Shown here piece by piece: positions 54,346 through 63,493 of a stretch of DNA of 64,000 nucleotides. The DNA is from F1-120-MAGs118 sp013360535. GTDB taxonomy: Bacteria; Planctomycetota; UBA1135; GCA-002686595. How positions within the stretch are numbered: the stretch's first letter is position 1; every line of letters starts with the position of its first letter. Made by a program: the position numbers and the translations under genes. The stretch is taken from positions 62,001-126,000 of the forward strand of contig JAPKHC010000004.1 in NCBI GenBank assembly GCA_026647215.1, read 5' to 3'. The notes beneath the pieces were generated by a model, which was not told the origin of the DNA, made no database searches, and saw nothing but the letters and a program-made list of their open reading frames with translations.

Positions 54346-55039
54346 GCGACAGGGCGTGGTACATGCGGTCGTCGCCCGGTCGGCTGAGCCACTGGTTGAG
54401 GTAGCCGACCTCGAAGGCGAGCGAGTGCTCGCTGTCGAGGAAGAAGCCGATGCCGAGGAACGCGCGGTTCTGGCGCAGGCCGAAATCCTGGCCGAAATCC
54501 GTGTCGTTGAGGTCGAAGAACACCTCGTCCCACGCGCTCAGGTAGCGCGCCTTGCTCTCCATCGGCCGCGTGTACTTCGCGAACTGGCGGAAGCGCCAGC
54601 CCATGTCGTCGGCGTCCTCGACGAAGCGCTCCTCGAGGCGCGAGCGGAAGCTCAGCGTGTATCCGTCCGACGGCGGCGTCCACGTCAGCTGCTGCCAGAG
54701 CCGATGCTCGGTGCGCGAGCCGCGTCCGGCGGGATGCGTCTCGACCTAGGCGTAGCCCAGCCACGCGGTGGTCTTCTCGGCGAACGTGTAGCCGATGCCG
54801 GGGCGGAAGATCGTCGTGTCGAGGTCCTCGCCGTCGTCGCGCCAGCGGCCGTGCAGGTCGAGCCAGCCGCGGAAGCCTTCGAGCTCCGCATCGAGCTTGC
54901 CGAGGTCGGCCTGCACGAAGAGCGCTTCCCACAACGCGCCGTCGTGGTCGAGCTGCGCGAGGGCGGGTGCGGAACCGAGGAGCGCGAGCGCAGCGGCGCC
55001 CGCGGAAACGTGACGGAGGGACGGGAGAGGGAACTTCAT
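54323..55039 (-). pseudogene. DUF2490 outer-membrane-type protein interrupted by an in-frame TAG
   Basis: Translation gives a signal peptide (cut near ALA-Q29) and 97 residues ending in AWLGYA, then TAG at 54748-54746 (codon 98). The same frame then continues for another 140 codons to a natural stop at 54323. The part after the TAG includes EHRLWQQLTW, RSRLEERF, WRFRQFAKYTRP, and a C-terminal strand ending LLLTF, all typical of DUF2490. So one base change (for example TAC to TAG) would restore a 238-residue protein of normal length. It could be a true pseudogene, a sequencing error, or a read-through site. Its 3' end overlaps the convergent helicase gene by 23 bp. Confidence 0.85.
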
Positions 55040-55118
55040 GCGCGCCAGCATGACGCAGGAAACTGTTGTCGCGATACTCCCAAGTGCCGAGCGTGCCCGG
55101 CGGAACTAGAATCCCCGC

Positions 55119-56996
55119 GTGCGGCACCTGCTCCGTAGCCTCGCGTTCCTCGTGGCCATCGCGTGCGCGCGAGAGGCGCCCGTGCGCGCCCCCGCGCCGC
55201 CGAGCGTTCGGATCGAGCTCGAGGCCGTGCCGCCGCCGGAAGGACAACCCGCGACTCTGGCGCTGTCGAAGACGTTCGCCGAGCTCGTCGGCGACGATCT
55301 GGGACGCGAGATTTCGCCGCAATTCGGGCAGGAAGCTCGGCCCGTGCGCCTGCTGCAGCCGGGAGCCGCGCTGGTGGGCTCCGCGCGGGCGCCCCGCGCG
55401 AATCCGACGCTCTCGATCGACTTCGGAGCGCTCGAGCAGCGCGGCCGTCCGGCGCCGCCGCTGCTGGTGGCGCGCCTGCGCTTCGAGTCGGGCCGCACGC
55501 AGGAGTTGCGGCGCGAGCTCGATCTCCGGCCGCGCTGGCAGACCGTCGAGCTCCCGCTCGAGGCCGAGGAAGGTGAGGCGCTCGAGCTGACGCTCTCGCT
55601 GCAGCTCGCGAACGACTACGTGCTGGTCGGGATCGGCACGCCGCGCCTGTCGGTGCCGGAAATCGCGCCGAAGACCGTGCTGCTCGTCACGTCGGACACG
55701 CACCGCGGCGACCACGTCGAGGGCGTGCCCGGTGCGGCGGTGATCGACACTCCCGCGCTGCGCGAGCTCGCGTCGCGCGGCATCCTGTTCACCGACTGCT
55801 GGTCGACGACGAACATCACGATCCCCTCGCACGTCTCGATCTTCACCGGCCTGCACCCGCGCGACACGGGCGTGAACGACAACGCCACGATCCTCGCGGC
55901 GGATCCCGACGTGCTCGCGGAGCGCTTCCGCGACGCCGGCTGGCACACGCTCTCCGTGACGAGCCTCAACCTGCTCTCGCCCACCTATTCGGGCCTCGGT
56001 CAGGGGTTCGAGCGCACGTTCAACGCCACGACGACACGCGCCTCGGCGAAGACGATCGACAACGCGCTGCGGATGCTCGACGAGGCCGGGGCACGTTCGG
56101 TGTTCGCGTGGGTGCACGTGTTCGACGCGCACGGGCCGTACGAGCCGCACGAGCCGTGGAGCTCGCGCTACTACCCCGGCGATCCGCGCTCGGCGACGAT
56201 CGAGCCCGAGCCCGGCCTGCGCGTGCCACCGCACCTCGACGGCGTGCGCGATGCGAAGTACGTGCGGGCGCTGTACCGCGGCGAGATCGCCCATCAGGAC
56301 GAGCAGCTCGCGCGGCTGTTCGCGCACCCGCGCGTGCGCGACGGCGTCGTCGCATTCACCGGCGACCACGGCGAGGTGCTCGGCTCCCACGGCATCTGGT
56401 GGGCTCACAAGGACGTCTATCCCGACACGTTGCACGTGCCGCTCGCGCTCGCGTGGCCGGGAGCTCCGGCGGGCACGGTCTGCGCGACGCCTGTGCAGAA
56501 CCACGACCTCGGACGCACGCTGCTCGACCTCGCCGGACTCGCGCCAGTGGCGTTTCCCGGCCGAAATCTCGCGCAGCTCGAGCAACTCGAGCCGGGTCGA
56601 CCGCGCTTCGCCCTCTCCGGTGCGCGCACGGCGGCCTCGATCACGAAGGACGGCTGGCACCTGATCCTCCAGCTCGAGACCAAGGACGAGCCCGAGCTGC
56701 GCACGCACCGCGAGCGGCACCAGTTCGAGCTGTTCGACCTGCGCGCCGACCCCGGTGCGCGCGCCGACCTCGCCGCCGCGGAGGCGACACGCGCGAAGGC
56801 GTTGCGCAGGGAGCTGGTCGAGTGGCTCGGCGGCTGGAAGGGCGAGCGCTTCGCCGCGTTCCGTCGCACCGATCCCGAGGCGCTCGCCAATCTCGCACAG
56901 CTCGGTTACGCGTCGAATGCAACGGGCGACGGCGCCGGAGCCGCTCCGCTGGTCGATCCGCGCTGCGATTGCGCGTGGTGCGCGAGGAGCCGCTAG
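55119..56996 (+). CDS. Sulfatase-fold (alkaline phosphatase superfamily) lipoprotein
   Basis: A 625-residue protein from GTG 55119. The N-terminus is a lipoprotein signal with AIAC (Cys16). An N-terminal beta domain (about 25-180) precedes the superfamily core at about 185-480: VLLVTSDTHRGDHV, TNITIPSHVSIFTGLHPRDTG with Thr234 in the nucleophile position, VFDAHGPYEPH, FTGDHGEVLGSHG. As in the protein at 41263-43218, the sulfatase C/S-x-P-S-R motif is T-x-P-S-H, so sulfatase activity through formylglycine is unlikely. The C-terminal part has FDLRADPGARADLA. The next gene starts 5 bp downstream, so this heads a probable cassette with two glycosyltransferases and a DTW gene. Confidence 0.87.
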   Translation: MRHLLRSLAFLVAIACAREAPVRAPAPPSVRIELEAVPPPEGQPATLALSKTFAELVGDDLGREISPQFGQEARPVRLLQPGAALVGSARAPRANPTLSIDFGALEQRGRPAPPLLVARLRFESGRTQELRRELDLRPRWQTVELPLEAEEGEALELTLSLQLANDYVLVGIGTPRLSVPEIAPKTVLLVTSDTHRGDHVEGVPGAAVIDTPALRELASRGILFTDCWSTTNITIPSHVSIFTGLHPRDTGVNDNATILAADPDVLAERFRDAGWHTLSVTSLNLLSPTYSGLGQGFERTFNATTTRASAKTIDNALRMLDEAGARSVFAWVHVFDAHGPYEPHEPWSSRYYPGDPRSATIEPEPGLRVPPHLDGVRDAKYVRALYRGEIAHQDEQLARLFAHPRVRDGVVAFTGDHGEVLGSHGIWWAHKDVYPDTLHVPLALAWPGAPAGTVCATPVQNHDLGRTLLDLAGLAPVAFPGRNLAQLEQLEPGRPRFALSGARTAASITKDGWHLILQLETKDEPELRTHRERHQFELFDLRADPGARADLAAAEATRAKALRRELVEWLGGWKGERFAAFRRTDPEALANLAQLGYASNATGDGAGAAPLVDPRCDCAWCARSR

Positions 56997-57000
56997 AGCG

Positions 57001-58737
57001 ATGGAAACGCGTCGTTCCGGCTGGCTCGTGCTCGCGGTGGTCGTCGCCCTCGCGTTCGTGCTGCGCTGGCGCGGCGTCGGGAGCCAGTTGCCGCAGTGGA
57101 CGCACCTCGACGGCTACGTCGAGCTCGTGCAGCAACAATACCTGCGCGAGCCGAGTTCGGTGCCGTGGCCCGACATGAACCTCGGGTACTACCCGTACGC
57201 GACCTCGGCCGTGGCCGCGGCGCTGCCGGACGTCGCTGCGAGCCGTGGCGAAGGTGGAGCGACCGCGGAATGGCTCGCCGCCGCGCGCGAACCGTGGGTG
57301 CGCATCCGGCTCGCGTCGATCCTGCTCTCGCTGCTCGCCGTCGTGGCGACGTTCGGCATCGCGCGCAGGTTCGTCGCGACGCCGCTTGCGTTGCTCGCGA
57401 GCGCGCTGGTCGCCACGAGCCTCGTCCACGCGACGTTCTCGGCCGAACAGCGCCCCCACGGTCCGGCCTCGGGCACGGCGGCCCTCGCCCTGTGGGCCTT
57501 GCTCGCGCTGCGCAAGGACGGCCGCGCACGTTCGCAGCTCGTCGCCGCCGCCGCCGTCGCGCTGGCGCTCGCGACGTTGCAGACCGGCGCGGCGCTCTTC
57601 CTCTCGTGGGCGATCGCGTGGTGGTTCCGGCGCGAGCGCGCGAGCGCGGCCCGCGAAGTGCTGCTGTGGCTCGCAGGACTGGCGCTCGTCGCCGTCGTCG
57701 CGCGGCTCGCTTATCCGTTCCATTTCGACGACCGCGCGGGAAGTGCGGGGCACTACGAGACCGGCGACGAGAACGTGTGGATGGGCGGACACGCGCTCTA
57801 CACCGAGCGACTGGGCTTCCGCGGCTTCAGCGTGATGTGGAACACGTTCCTGGGCTTCGATCCGTGGCTGATCGTGCTCGGTGGGGCGGCGGCGATCGCG
57901 TGGAGCGTCGCGCGCGTCCGCGGGCTGCGCGCGAGCGACAGCGAACGCCGGCGTGACGCGCTCGTCGTGCTTGGCTACGTCGTGCCGTTCGTCGCCGTGT
58001 TCGGCGTGTACGACATGACGTACGACCGTTTCGTGCTCTCGCTCGTGCCCTTCGTCGCCCTCGGCATCGTGGTCGGGCTCGAGGCGCTTTGGCTGCAGCT
58101 GCCGCGAGGCCTGCGCCATCCCGCGAGCGCCGCCGTGCTCGCCGTCGTGGCGCTCGCGCTCCCGCTCGCGGCGACGTGGCGCATGGGGAGCGTGCGAGCG
58201 AGCGCCGACACGTTCGACGAGGCCGCGCGCTGGATCGAGGCCAACGTCGACCGCAAGTCGCAGCGTGTGCTGTTCCTGCAGAACATCGACCTGCCGCTGC
58301 TCTACGAGCGCGAGGCGCTGGCGGAGCTCAACGACTCGCGCACGCTGTACTGGACGGCGTTCCAGCGTTCGTTTCCCGCTCCCGACGGCACGGGCTTCCG
58401 CGTGGCGCGGCCGCCGCGCACGAAAGCGAGCGAGGAGAGCGACGAGGAGAGCGTCGACACGAGCTTCCTCACGCCCAAGCGCCTGCGCGAGCTCGGCTTC
58501 GACTTCGTCGTCGCGCTTCCGCCCAAGCGTGGGGGCGTCAACGATGCCGACGCGGTAGGAGCGTTGCGGGCGCTGCGCAAGAACCTCGAGCGCGTCGCAC
58601 TCTTCGCCCCGGCCGAAGACGACGAGAAGCGCGCGCGCACGCTCGAGTTCGGTCCGCGCGTGACCGAGATGGCGACGGTCTGGAACCTGTTCGCGATCCG
58701 CGCCTTCGGGCCGCGCATCGAGATCTTCCGGCTGTGA
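57001..58737 (+). CDS. GT39-like membrane glycosyltransferase, first of a tandem pair
   Basis: A 578-residue membrane protein. The first helix (about 8-22) is followed by a loop with WTHLDGY, whose Asp38 is the candidate catalytic residue, then LGYYPYATS. About ten hydrophobic segments lie between residues 8 and 400, with a soluble C-terminal domain of about 180 residues ending FGPRIEIFRL. The protein at 58786-60528 shares architecture, the PQWT/DGYV and LGYYPY motifs, the QRPHG motif, and the ending FGP-x-IEIF. The substrate is likely a polyprenyl-linked sugar. It overlaps no gene but is 4 bp after the sulfatase-fold gene. Confidence 0.83.
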   Translation: METRRSGWLVLAVVVALAFVLRWRGVGSQLPQWTHLDGYVELVQQQYLREPSSVPWPDMNLGYYPYATSAVAAALPDVAASRGEGGATAEWLAAAREPWVRIRLASILLSLLAVVATFGIARRFVATPLALLASALVATSLVHATFSAEQRPHGPASGTAALALWALLALRKDGRARSQLVAAAAVALALATLQTGAALFLSWAIAWWFRRERASAAREVLLWLAGLALVAVVARLAYPFHFDDRAGSAGHYETGDENVWMGGHALYTERLGFRGFSVMWNTFLGFDPWLIVLGGAAAIAWSVARVRGLRASDSERRRDALVVLGYVVPFVAVFGVYDMTYDRFVLSLVPFVALGIVVGLEALWLQLPRGLRHPASAAVLAVVALALPLAATWRMGSVRASADTFDEAARWIEANVDRKSQRVLFLQNIDLPLLYEREALAELNDSRTLYWTAFQRSFPAPDGTGFRVARPPRTKASEESDEESVDTSFLTPKRLRELGFDFVVALPPKRGGVNDADAVGALRALRKNLERVALFAPAEDDEKRARTLEFGPRVTEMATVWNLFAIRAFGPRIEIFRL

Positions 58738-58785
58738 GCGCTCCCGCGGCGGCGCGCGCGGGCTGCTAGACTGCGCCGGCCTTCG

Positions 58786-60528
58786 ATGAAATCGCTCCGC
58801 GCCCAGCTTGTCGTCCTCGCGCTGATCGTCGCGGCCGCCTTCGCGCTGCGCTTTCGCGGGCTGAACTACCAGCTCCCGCAGTGGACGTACTGGGACGGGT
58901 ACGTGCTCTACAGCCAGACGCAGTTCCTGCGCGGCGAGTTCAAGCCCGACGGGCCGGAGCGCACCCTCGGGTACTACCCCTACTTGTCGTCCGGTGTCGC
59001 GGCCGAGTTGCCCGCGGTGCAGCTCGAACGTGCGAGCGACGCCGGCGAGGCCACGCTCGCCGCTGCGCGCGAACCGTGGATGCGGCCGCGCCTCGCCTCG
59101 CTGCTGCTTTCGTTGTTCGCGGTCGTCGGCGCCTGGGGCATCGCGCGCTACTTCGTGCGGCCCGGTTTTGCACTGCTCGCGGCTGCGTTCGTCGCGACGA
59201 GCCTGCTGCACCTGACTTGTTCGACCGCGCAACGCCCCCACGGCGCGGTGTCAGGCATGGTCGCGCTCGCCGTGTGGTCCGCGCTCTACCTGCGGCACGT
59301 CGGCGGCTGGAAGGGCACGCTGGTTGCGGCCTTCGGCACTGCGCTCGCGATTTCCGCGCTGCAGAGCGGTTTCGCGACGCTCGTCGTCTCCGGAATCGCC
59401 TGGTTCCTGCGCAAGGACCGCACACGGCTCGGCCGCGACCTCGCGGCGCTCGTGGTGGCGGCCCTCGTGCTCGTGGTGTTCGTGCGCGTCTTCTACCCGT
59501 TCCACTTCGATGGCCGCGCGGGCGCCGGAGCGGTGATGGAGTCCGACGGACGCACGCTGACGCTCGCGGGCCACACGATCCACCTCTCGAAGCTCACCGG
59601 ACGTGGCTTCTGGATTCTCGGCGGCTCGCTGGCGCTGTTCGATCCGGTGCTGACGCTGCTCACGCTCGTCGCGACGCTGCGCTGGCTCGTGCGCTGGCCG
59701 ATGCGGAAGGACGACGCCGAGCGCGAGCGTCGCCGCGACGCGTGGGTGTGCCTCGGGTACGCGCTGCCGTTCCTGCTCGTTTTCGGCGTCTATGACCTGA
59801 CGTTCGAGCGATTCGCGCTGCCGTTGATTCCGCTGCTGGCCGTCGCCGCGGCCTGCGCGGCCCAATGGCTCGCCGAGCGGCTGCCGAGCGCCTTGCGCAG
59901 CCCGAAACTCGCGCCGGGGCTCGCTCTCGTCGTGCTCGCGCTGCCCATCGCCGCCGCGTGGAAGCTCGGAAGCCTGCGCGGCGCGCCCGACACGTTCGAG
60001 CTCGCCGCGGCGTGGCTGCGCGAGCGTGCGTTGCCCGCGGGCGACAAGGTGCTGATCCTGCAGAACTTCGACCTGCCGATCTCCTACTCGAACGCGGCAC
60101 TGCGCGAGCTTCCGCAGTCGCAGAGCCTGTACTGGACGCAGGCCCAGCGCACGCTGCGCGATGTGTCCAAGGACGAGCCCGGCCTGCACGTCGTGCGGCA
60201 GAAACCGGCCGTCGTCGATGACGAAGGCGAGGAGCTCGAACCCTCGGAACCGGTCACGCGCGCGTGGCTCGAGCGCAACGGCGTCAAGTACGTCGTGGCG
60301 CTGCAAGCGAGCCGCAACCTGCGCGATCCGTCGACGCTCGACCTGATCCGCCAGCTGCGCAAGGCCCAGAAGCGTGCGCTGCTGCTCTCGCCCTTCGGCG
60401 AGATCCAGTTGCGCGAGAAGGGCGAGCGCGAGTTCGACCTCGGCTTCGGCCTGACCGAGAGCGGCACGGCCCTCCAGCTCCTGCGCACACGGACTTTTGG
60501 CCCCCAGATCGAGATCTTCGAGCTCTGA
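58786..60528 (+). CDS. GT39-like membrane glycosyltransferase, second of a tandem pair
   Basis: A 580-residue paralogue of the preceding protein. The first loop reads PQWTYWDGYVLY with its Asp, then LGYYPYLSS. QRPHGAVSG and FYPFHFDGRAGAG also match the first copy (QRPHGPASG and YPFHFDDRAGSAG). The C-terminal end is FGPQIEIFEL. The pair arose by tandem duplication and then diverged strongly. The stop TGA overlaps the ATG of the DTW gene by one base (TGATG), so translation is coupled. Confidence 0.83.
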   Translation: MKSLRAQLVVLALIVAAAFALRFRGLNYQLPQWTYWDGYVLYSQTQFLRGEFKPDGPERTLGYYPYLSSGVAAELPAVQLERASDAGEATLAAAREPWMRPRLASLLLSLFAVVGAWGIARYFVRPGFALLAAAFVATSLLHLTCSTAQRPHGAVSGMVALAVWSALYLRHVGGWKGTLVAAFGTALAISALQSGFATLVVSGIAWFLRKDRTRLGRDLAALVVAALVLVVFVRVFYPFHFDGRAGAGAVMESDGRTLTLAGHTIHLSKLTGRGFWILGGSLALFDPVLTLLTLVATLRWLVRWPMRKDDAERERRRDAWVCLGYALPFLLVFGVYDLTFERFALPLIPLLAVAAACAAQWLAERLPSALRSPKLAPGLALVVLALPIAAAWKLGSLRGAPDTFELAAAWLRERALPAGDKVLILQNFDLPISYSNAALRELPQSQSLYWTQAQRTLRDVSKDEPGLHVVRQKPAVVDDEGEELEPSEPVTRAWLERNGVKYVVALQASRNLRDPSTLDLIRQLRKAQKRALLLSPFGEIQLREKGEREFDLGFGLTESGTALQLLRTRTFGPQIEIFEL

Positions 60529-61214
60529 TGGCGCCGCCGCTCGAACCGGCGACGGGCGACCGTTGCTCGCCGCGCTGTGGCCGCTGCGCGCTGCCGCCCG
60601 ACCTGTGCCTGTGCGCCGAAGTGAAGGCCCTGTGGCTCGCGACGCGCGTGCTCGTGTTCCTGCACCGCCGCGAGGTCCACAAGCCCACGAACACCGCGCG
60701 CATGGTGCCGATCGCGCTCTCCAACTCCGAGGTGCGCGTCGTCGGCCGCGAGTACGAGCGCGAGCGCTACGCGAACCTGACGCCGCCGGGTGGGCGCGCG
60801 CTGCTGCTCTTCCCGAGCTCCGATTCCGTCGAGCTGACGCGCGAGAACGCTCGCGAGCTCTCGTTCTCGAGCCCGCTGACGCTCGTCGTGCCCGACGGCA
60901 ACTGGCGGCAGGCGCGCAAGATCGCGCTGCACGAAGAGGCGCTCGAGAACGTCCCGCGGGTGCACCTGCCCGCCGGGCCGCCGTCCGGGCTCGCCCTGCG
61001 CACCAACCCCGATCCGGCGCGCATCTCGACCTTCGAGGCCATCGCACGCGCCGTGGGCATCCTCGAAGGCGAGGCCGCGCAGCGGGCGCTCGAGCACGTG
61101 CTCGCGCTCAAGGTCGAGCGCACTCGCTGGACGCGCAAGCGCCCGAAGAAGGCCGAGATCGAGGCCAGTGCGCTGCGCCCGGCGCGCACCGAGGACGACG
61201 ACGACGCTACTTGA
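60528..61214 (+). CDS. DTW-domain tRNA aminocarboxypropyltransferase
   Basis: A 228-residue protein of the DTW (TapT/TuaA) family, which puts an aminocarboxypropyl group from SAM onto tRNA uridine. An N-terminal zinc-type cluster is visible (Cys13, Cys17, Cys20, Cys27, Cys29). It is followed by VFLHRREVHKPTNTARM, the signature VVPDGNWRQARKI (D-G-x-W), and LRTNPDPARISTFEAIARA with the conserved P-x-R-x-S/T-T-x-EA. The start ATG overlaps the upstream stop by one base. Its presence in a surface-glycan cassette looks like a transcriptional coincidence rather than a shared pathway. Its last 8 bp overlap the convergent VWA gene. Confidence 0.9.
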   Translation: MAPPLEPATGDRCSPRCGRCALPPDLCLCAEVKALWLATRVLVFLHRREVHKPTNTARMVPIALSNSEVRVVGREYERERYANLTPPGGRALLLFPSSDSVELTRENARELSFSSPLTLVVPDGNWRQARKIALHEEALENVPRVHLPAGPPSGLALRTNPDPARISTFEAIARAVGILEGEAAQRALEHVLALKVERTRWTRKRPKKAEIEASALRPARTEDDDDAT

Positions 61215-62553
61215 ACAGCCCCGCGTCGCGGTACTCGAAGTAGACCTGCACGAAGCGCTGCAGCTGCGGCCGGTACTGCACGCCGAAGCTGAGCAGCAGG
61301 ATGTGCTCGACGATCGCGCGCGCCGCCTTCTCCGGGTCGCCGCCGGCGGACGGCCCGCGCACGCCCCCTCCGCCGCCGCGCACTTCCATCATCACGTTCG
61401 TGCCGCCGCCGGCCTTGGAGATCTGCTCGAACGGCTCGCGCGCCGCCGGACTGGTGCAGATCGTCGACGTGATGAACGGCCGCAGCGCCTCGCGCTTGCC
61501 GCTGACGGCCTTCGAGCCCTTCACGAACGGCCGGTCGTGGGCTTCCTTCACCGCCTTGAGCAGGCCTTCCAGCGTGCGCTGGTGCGGCGGCGCGTCGCCG
61601 ATGATCAGCACCAGCCGGTTGGCCTCCTTGTTCCAGTCCATCTCCTTGCTGAGCGCGACCTCGAAGCCCTTGTCGACGCTCTCGGGCACGTCACCGCCGC
61701 CGTCGGCGAGCAGCCGCGCGAGGCCCTCGCGCACCGCGTCGTGTTTCTTCGTCATCGACACGAGCAGCTTCGCCCCGTCGGAGAAGTCGGTCACGTCCTT
61801 GTAGTGCACGAGCCCCAGCCGCAGCTTCGGCGCGACGCCCGACAGCAGGCTGACGACGTCGTTGATCGCATCGCGCGCGGTGTCGATCGCGACCTGCATG
61901 CTGCCGGTCGAGTCGATCACGATCGCCACGTCGAGCCCCGCATCGCGCAGGTCGAAGGCGCGCTCGACGAACGCGCCCGCGCTGCTGCGGCCATCCGGAA
62001 CGGCGCCCGGCGGCGGCTCCCAGGCGCTCGGCGCGTACGTCGCGCGCGCTTCCTGCCACCAGCGCTTCCACGCCTTGCGGTCGGCGCCGGGCCCCGACGG
62101 CAGGACGCGCGCGAGCACCTCGAGCGAGTGCGCGACGAGCAGCTCGTTCTTCTCCTTCGAGACGAGCTCCACCAGCGCGTCGACGACTTCCGGCGTCGCC
62201 ACGCTCGCGAGCTTTGGCGCCTCCATGCCGCGCAGCAGCTCGACCGCGTACGGTCGCAGGCGCTCGTCCTCGGCGTTGAGCGCCGCGACCACGGGCACGG
62301 CGCCCGCGGGATGGAAGTCGTTGCCCAGCGAGAGCAGCACGATCGCCTGCAGCGCCCAGTGCTCCGCCGTCGCGTAGGAACGCACGATCGCCTCCGTCAT
62401 CGGGCGGTCGAGCGGCTTGGGCGGCTCGGGAACCGGCTCGGCCTGCGGCGGCGGGCCGCCCTGCGGCGGCCGGCCACCGCCTGGGCGCAGTTGCGCGGTC
62501 GCGGAACCTGCGAGCAGGGCGGCGAGACACAGGGTGAGGGTGCGTCGGAGCAT
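61207..62553 (-). CDS. Secreted HEAT/VWA-domain protein
   Basis: A 448-residue protein from ATG 62553, chosen because a signal peptide (cut ATA-Q, residue 20-21) begins there; the frame is open further upstream without one. A Pro/Gly-rich linker (22-50) is followed by a helical region (about 52-150) with HEAT-like spacing. The VWA domain at about 205-385 has MIDAS DSTGS (Asp214, Thr216, Ser218) and LIIGDAPPH. A GGGGGVRG loop lies near the C-terminus. It is probably exported and binds a partner through its metal site. It lies divergently from the dienelactone hydrolase gene, 108 bp apart. Confidence 0.86.
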   Translation of the reverse strand: MLRRTLTLCLAALLAGSATAQLRPGGGRPPQGGPPPQAEPVPEPPKPLDRPMTEAIVRSYATAEHWALQAIVLLSLGNDFHPAGAVPVVAALNAEDERLRPYAVELLRGMEAPKLASVATPEVVDALVELVSKEKNELLVAHSLEVLARVLPSGPGADRKAWKRWWQEARATYAPSAWEPPPGAVPDGRSSAGAFVERAFDLRDAGLDVAIVIDSTGSMQVAIDTARDAINDVVSLLSGVAPKLRLGLVHYKDVTDFSDGAKLLVSMTKKHDAVREGLARLLADGGGDVPESVDKGFEVALSKEMDWNKEANRLVLIIGDAPPHQRTLEGLLKAVKEAHDRPFVKGSKAVSGKREALRPFITSTICTSPAAREPFEQISKAGGGTNVMMEVRGGGGGVRGPSAGGDPEKAARAIVEHILLLSFGVQYRPQLQRFVQVYFEYRDAGLFK

Positions 62554-62661
62554 CGGGGTCGCGCAGTCGGTCGCTTCGAGACGTTTATACCCGCCAGCCG
62601 ACTGCGGTGACCGCCTTCCGCTCGTTACCCTCTGCGGCTCGCACCCCAAGGGCCCCTACCG

Positions 62662-63480
62662 ATGCGCAATTTCCTGACCCTCGTCGCGACCGCCTGTGTC
62701 GCGCTGTTCGCCTCGCTCCCCGCCCGTGCCGAGCTCCGCACGCGCGCCGTCGAATACAAGCACGGCGACGTCACGCTCGAAGGTTACGTCGCCTTCGACG
62801 ACACGCTCGCGACCGAGAAAAGCCCGCGTCCGGGCGTGCTCGTGTGCCCCGAGTGGTGGGGCGTCACCGACTACGTCCGCATGCGCGCGCACAAGCTGGC
62901 CGAGCTCGGGTACGTCGCGTTCGTGCTCGATCCCTACGGCAAGGGCAAGGTCACGACCGATCCCAAGCAGGCCGGCGAGTGGACCGGTGCGCTGTATTCG
63001 AGCGCGAGCGTGATGCGCGCGCGCGCGACGGCGGGGCTCGAGCAGCTCGTCGCGCTGCCGCAGGTGGACAAGTCGAAGCTTGGTGTCATCGGCTACTGCT
63101 TCGGCGGGACGATGGCGCTCGAGCTCGCGCGCAGCGGCGCCGACCTCGACGCGGTCGTGCCGTTCCACGCCGGCAAGCTGCGCTCGCTCGGCACGCCCGC
63201 CGACGACAAGAACATCAAGGGCCTAATCACGATCTGCCACGGCCTCGCCGACGCGTTCGTGAGCGACGAGGAGATCGCCGGCTTCCACGCCGACATGAAG
63301 GCCGCGGGCCTCACGTACCAGTTCCTCGGTTACTCGGGCGCCGTGCACGCCTTCACCAACCCCGACGCGGGCAAGGTCGGGCTCGCCGGCGTGGCCTACG
63401 ACGAGACCGCCGACCGCCGCAGCTGGGAGCACATGAAGCTCGCCTTCGCCGAGGCCTTCGCGCGCGCGGAAAAGCGCTGA
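62662..63480 (+). CDS. Secreted dienelactone-hydrolase-family enzyme
   Basis: A 272-residue alpha/beta hydrolase with a signal peptide cut at ARA-E (23-24). The dienelactone hydrolase signature VCPEWWGVTDYVR is followed by the nucleophile elbow GYCFGG with Cys146. Asp197 (GLADAF) and His229 (GAVHAF) complete a Cys-Asp-His triad. Family members hydrolyse dienelactones or other carboxylic esters; this copy is exported, so its substrate may be extracellular. The next gene begins 13 bp downstream, a likely operon. Confidence 0.92.
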   Translation: MRNFLTLVATACVALFASLPARAELRTRAVEYKHGDVTLEGYVAFDDTLATEKSPRPGVLVCPEWWGVTDYVRMRAHKLAELGYVAFVLDPYGKGKVTTDPKQAGEWTGALYSSASVMRARATAGLEQLVALPQVDKSKLGVIGYCFGGTMALELARSGADLDAVVPFHAGKLRSLGTPADDKNIKGLITICHGLADAFVSDEEIAGFHADMKAAGLTYQFLGYSGAVHAFTNPDAGKVGLAGVAYDETADRRSWEHMKLAFAEAFARAEKR

Positions 63481-63493
63481 AATCAGGCCAAAC

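Noticed and set aside
49192..55039. Defence island around the large helicase
   Set aside because: Neighbours are a nitroreductase and a DUF2490 gene; no methylase, nuclease, toxin, integrase or phage-type gene is nearby.
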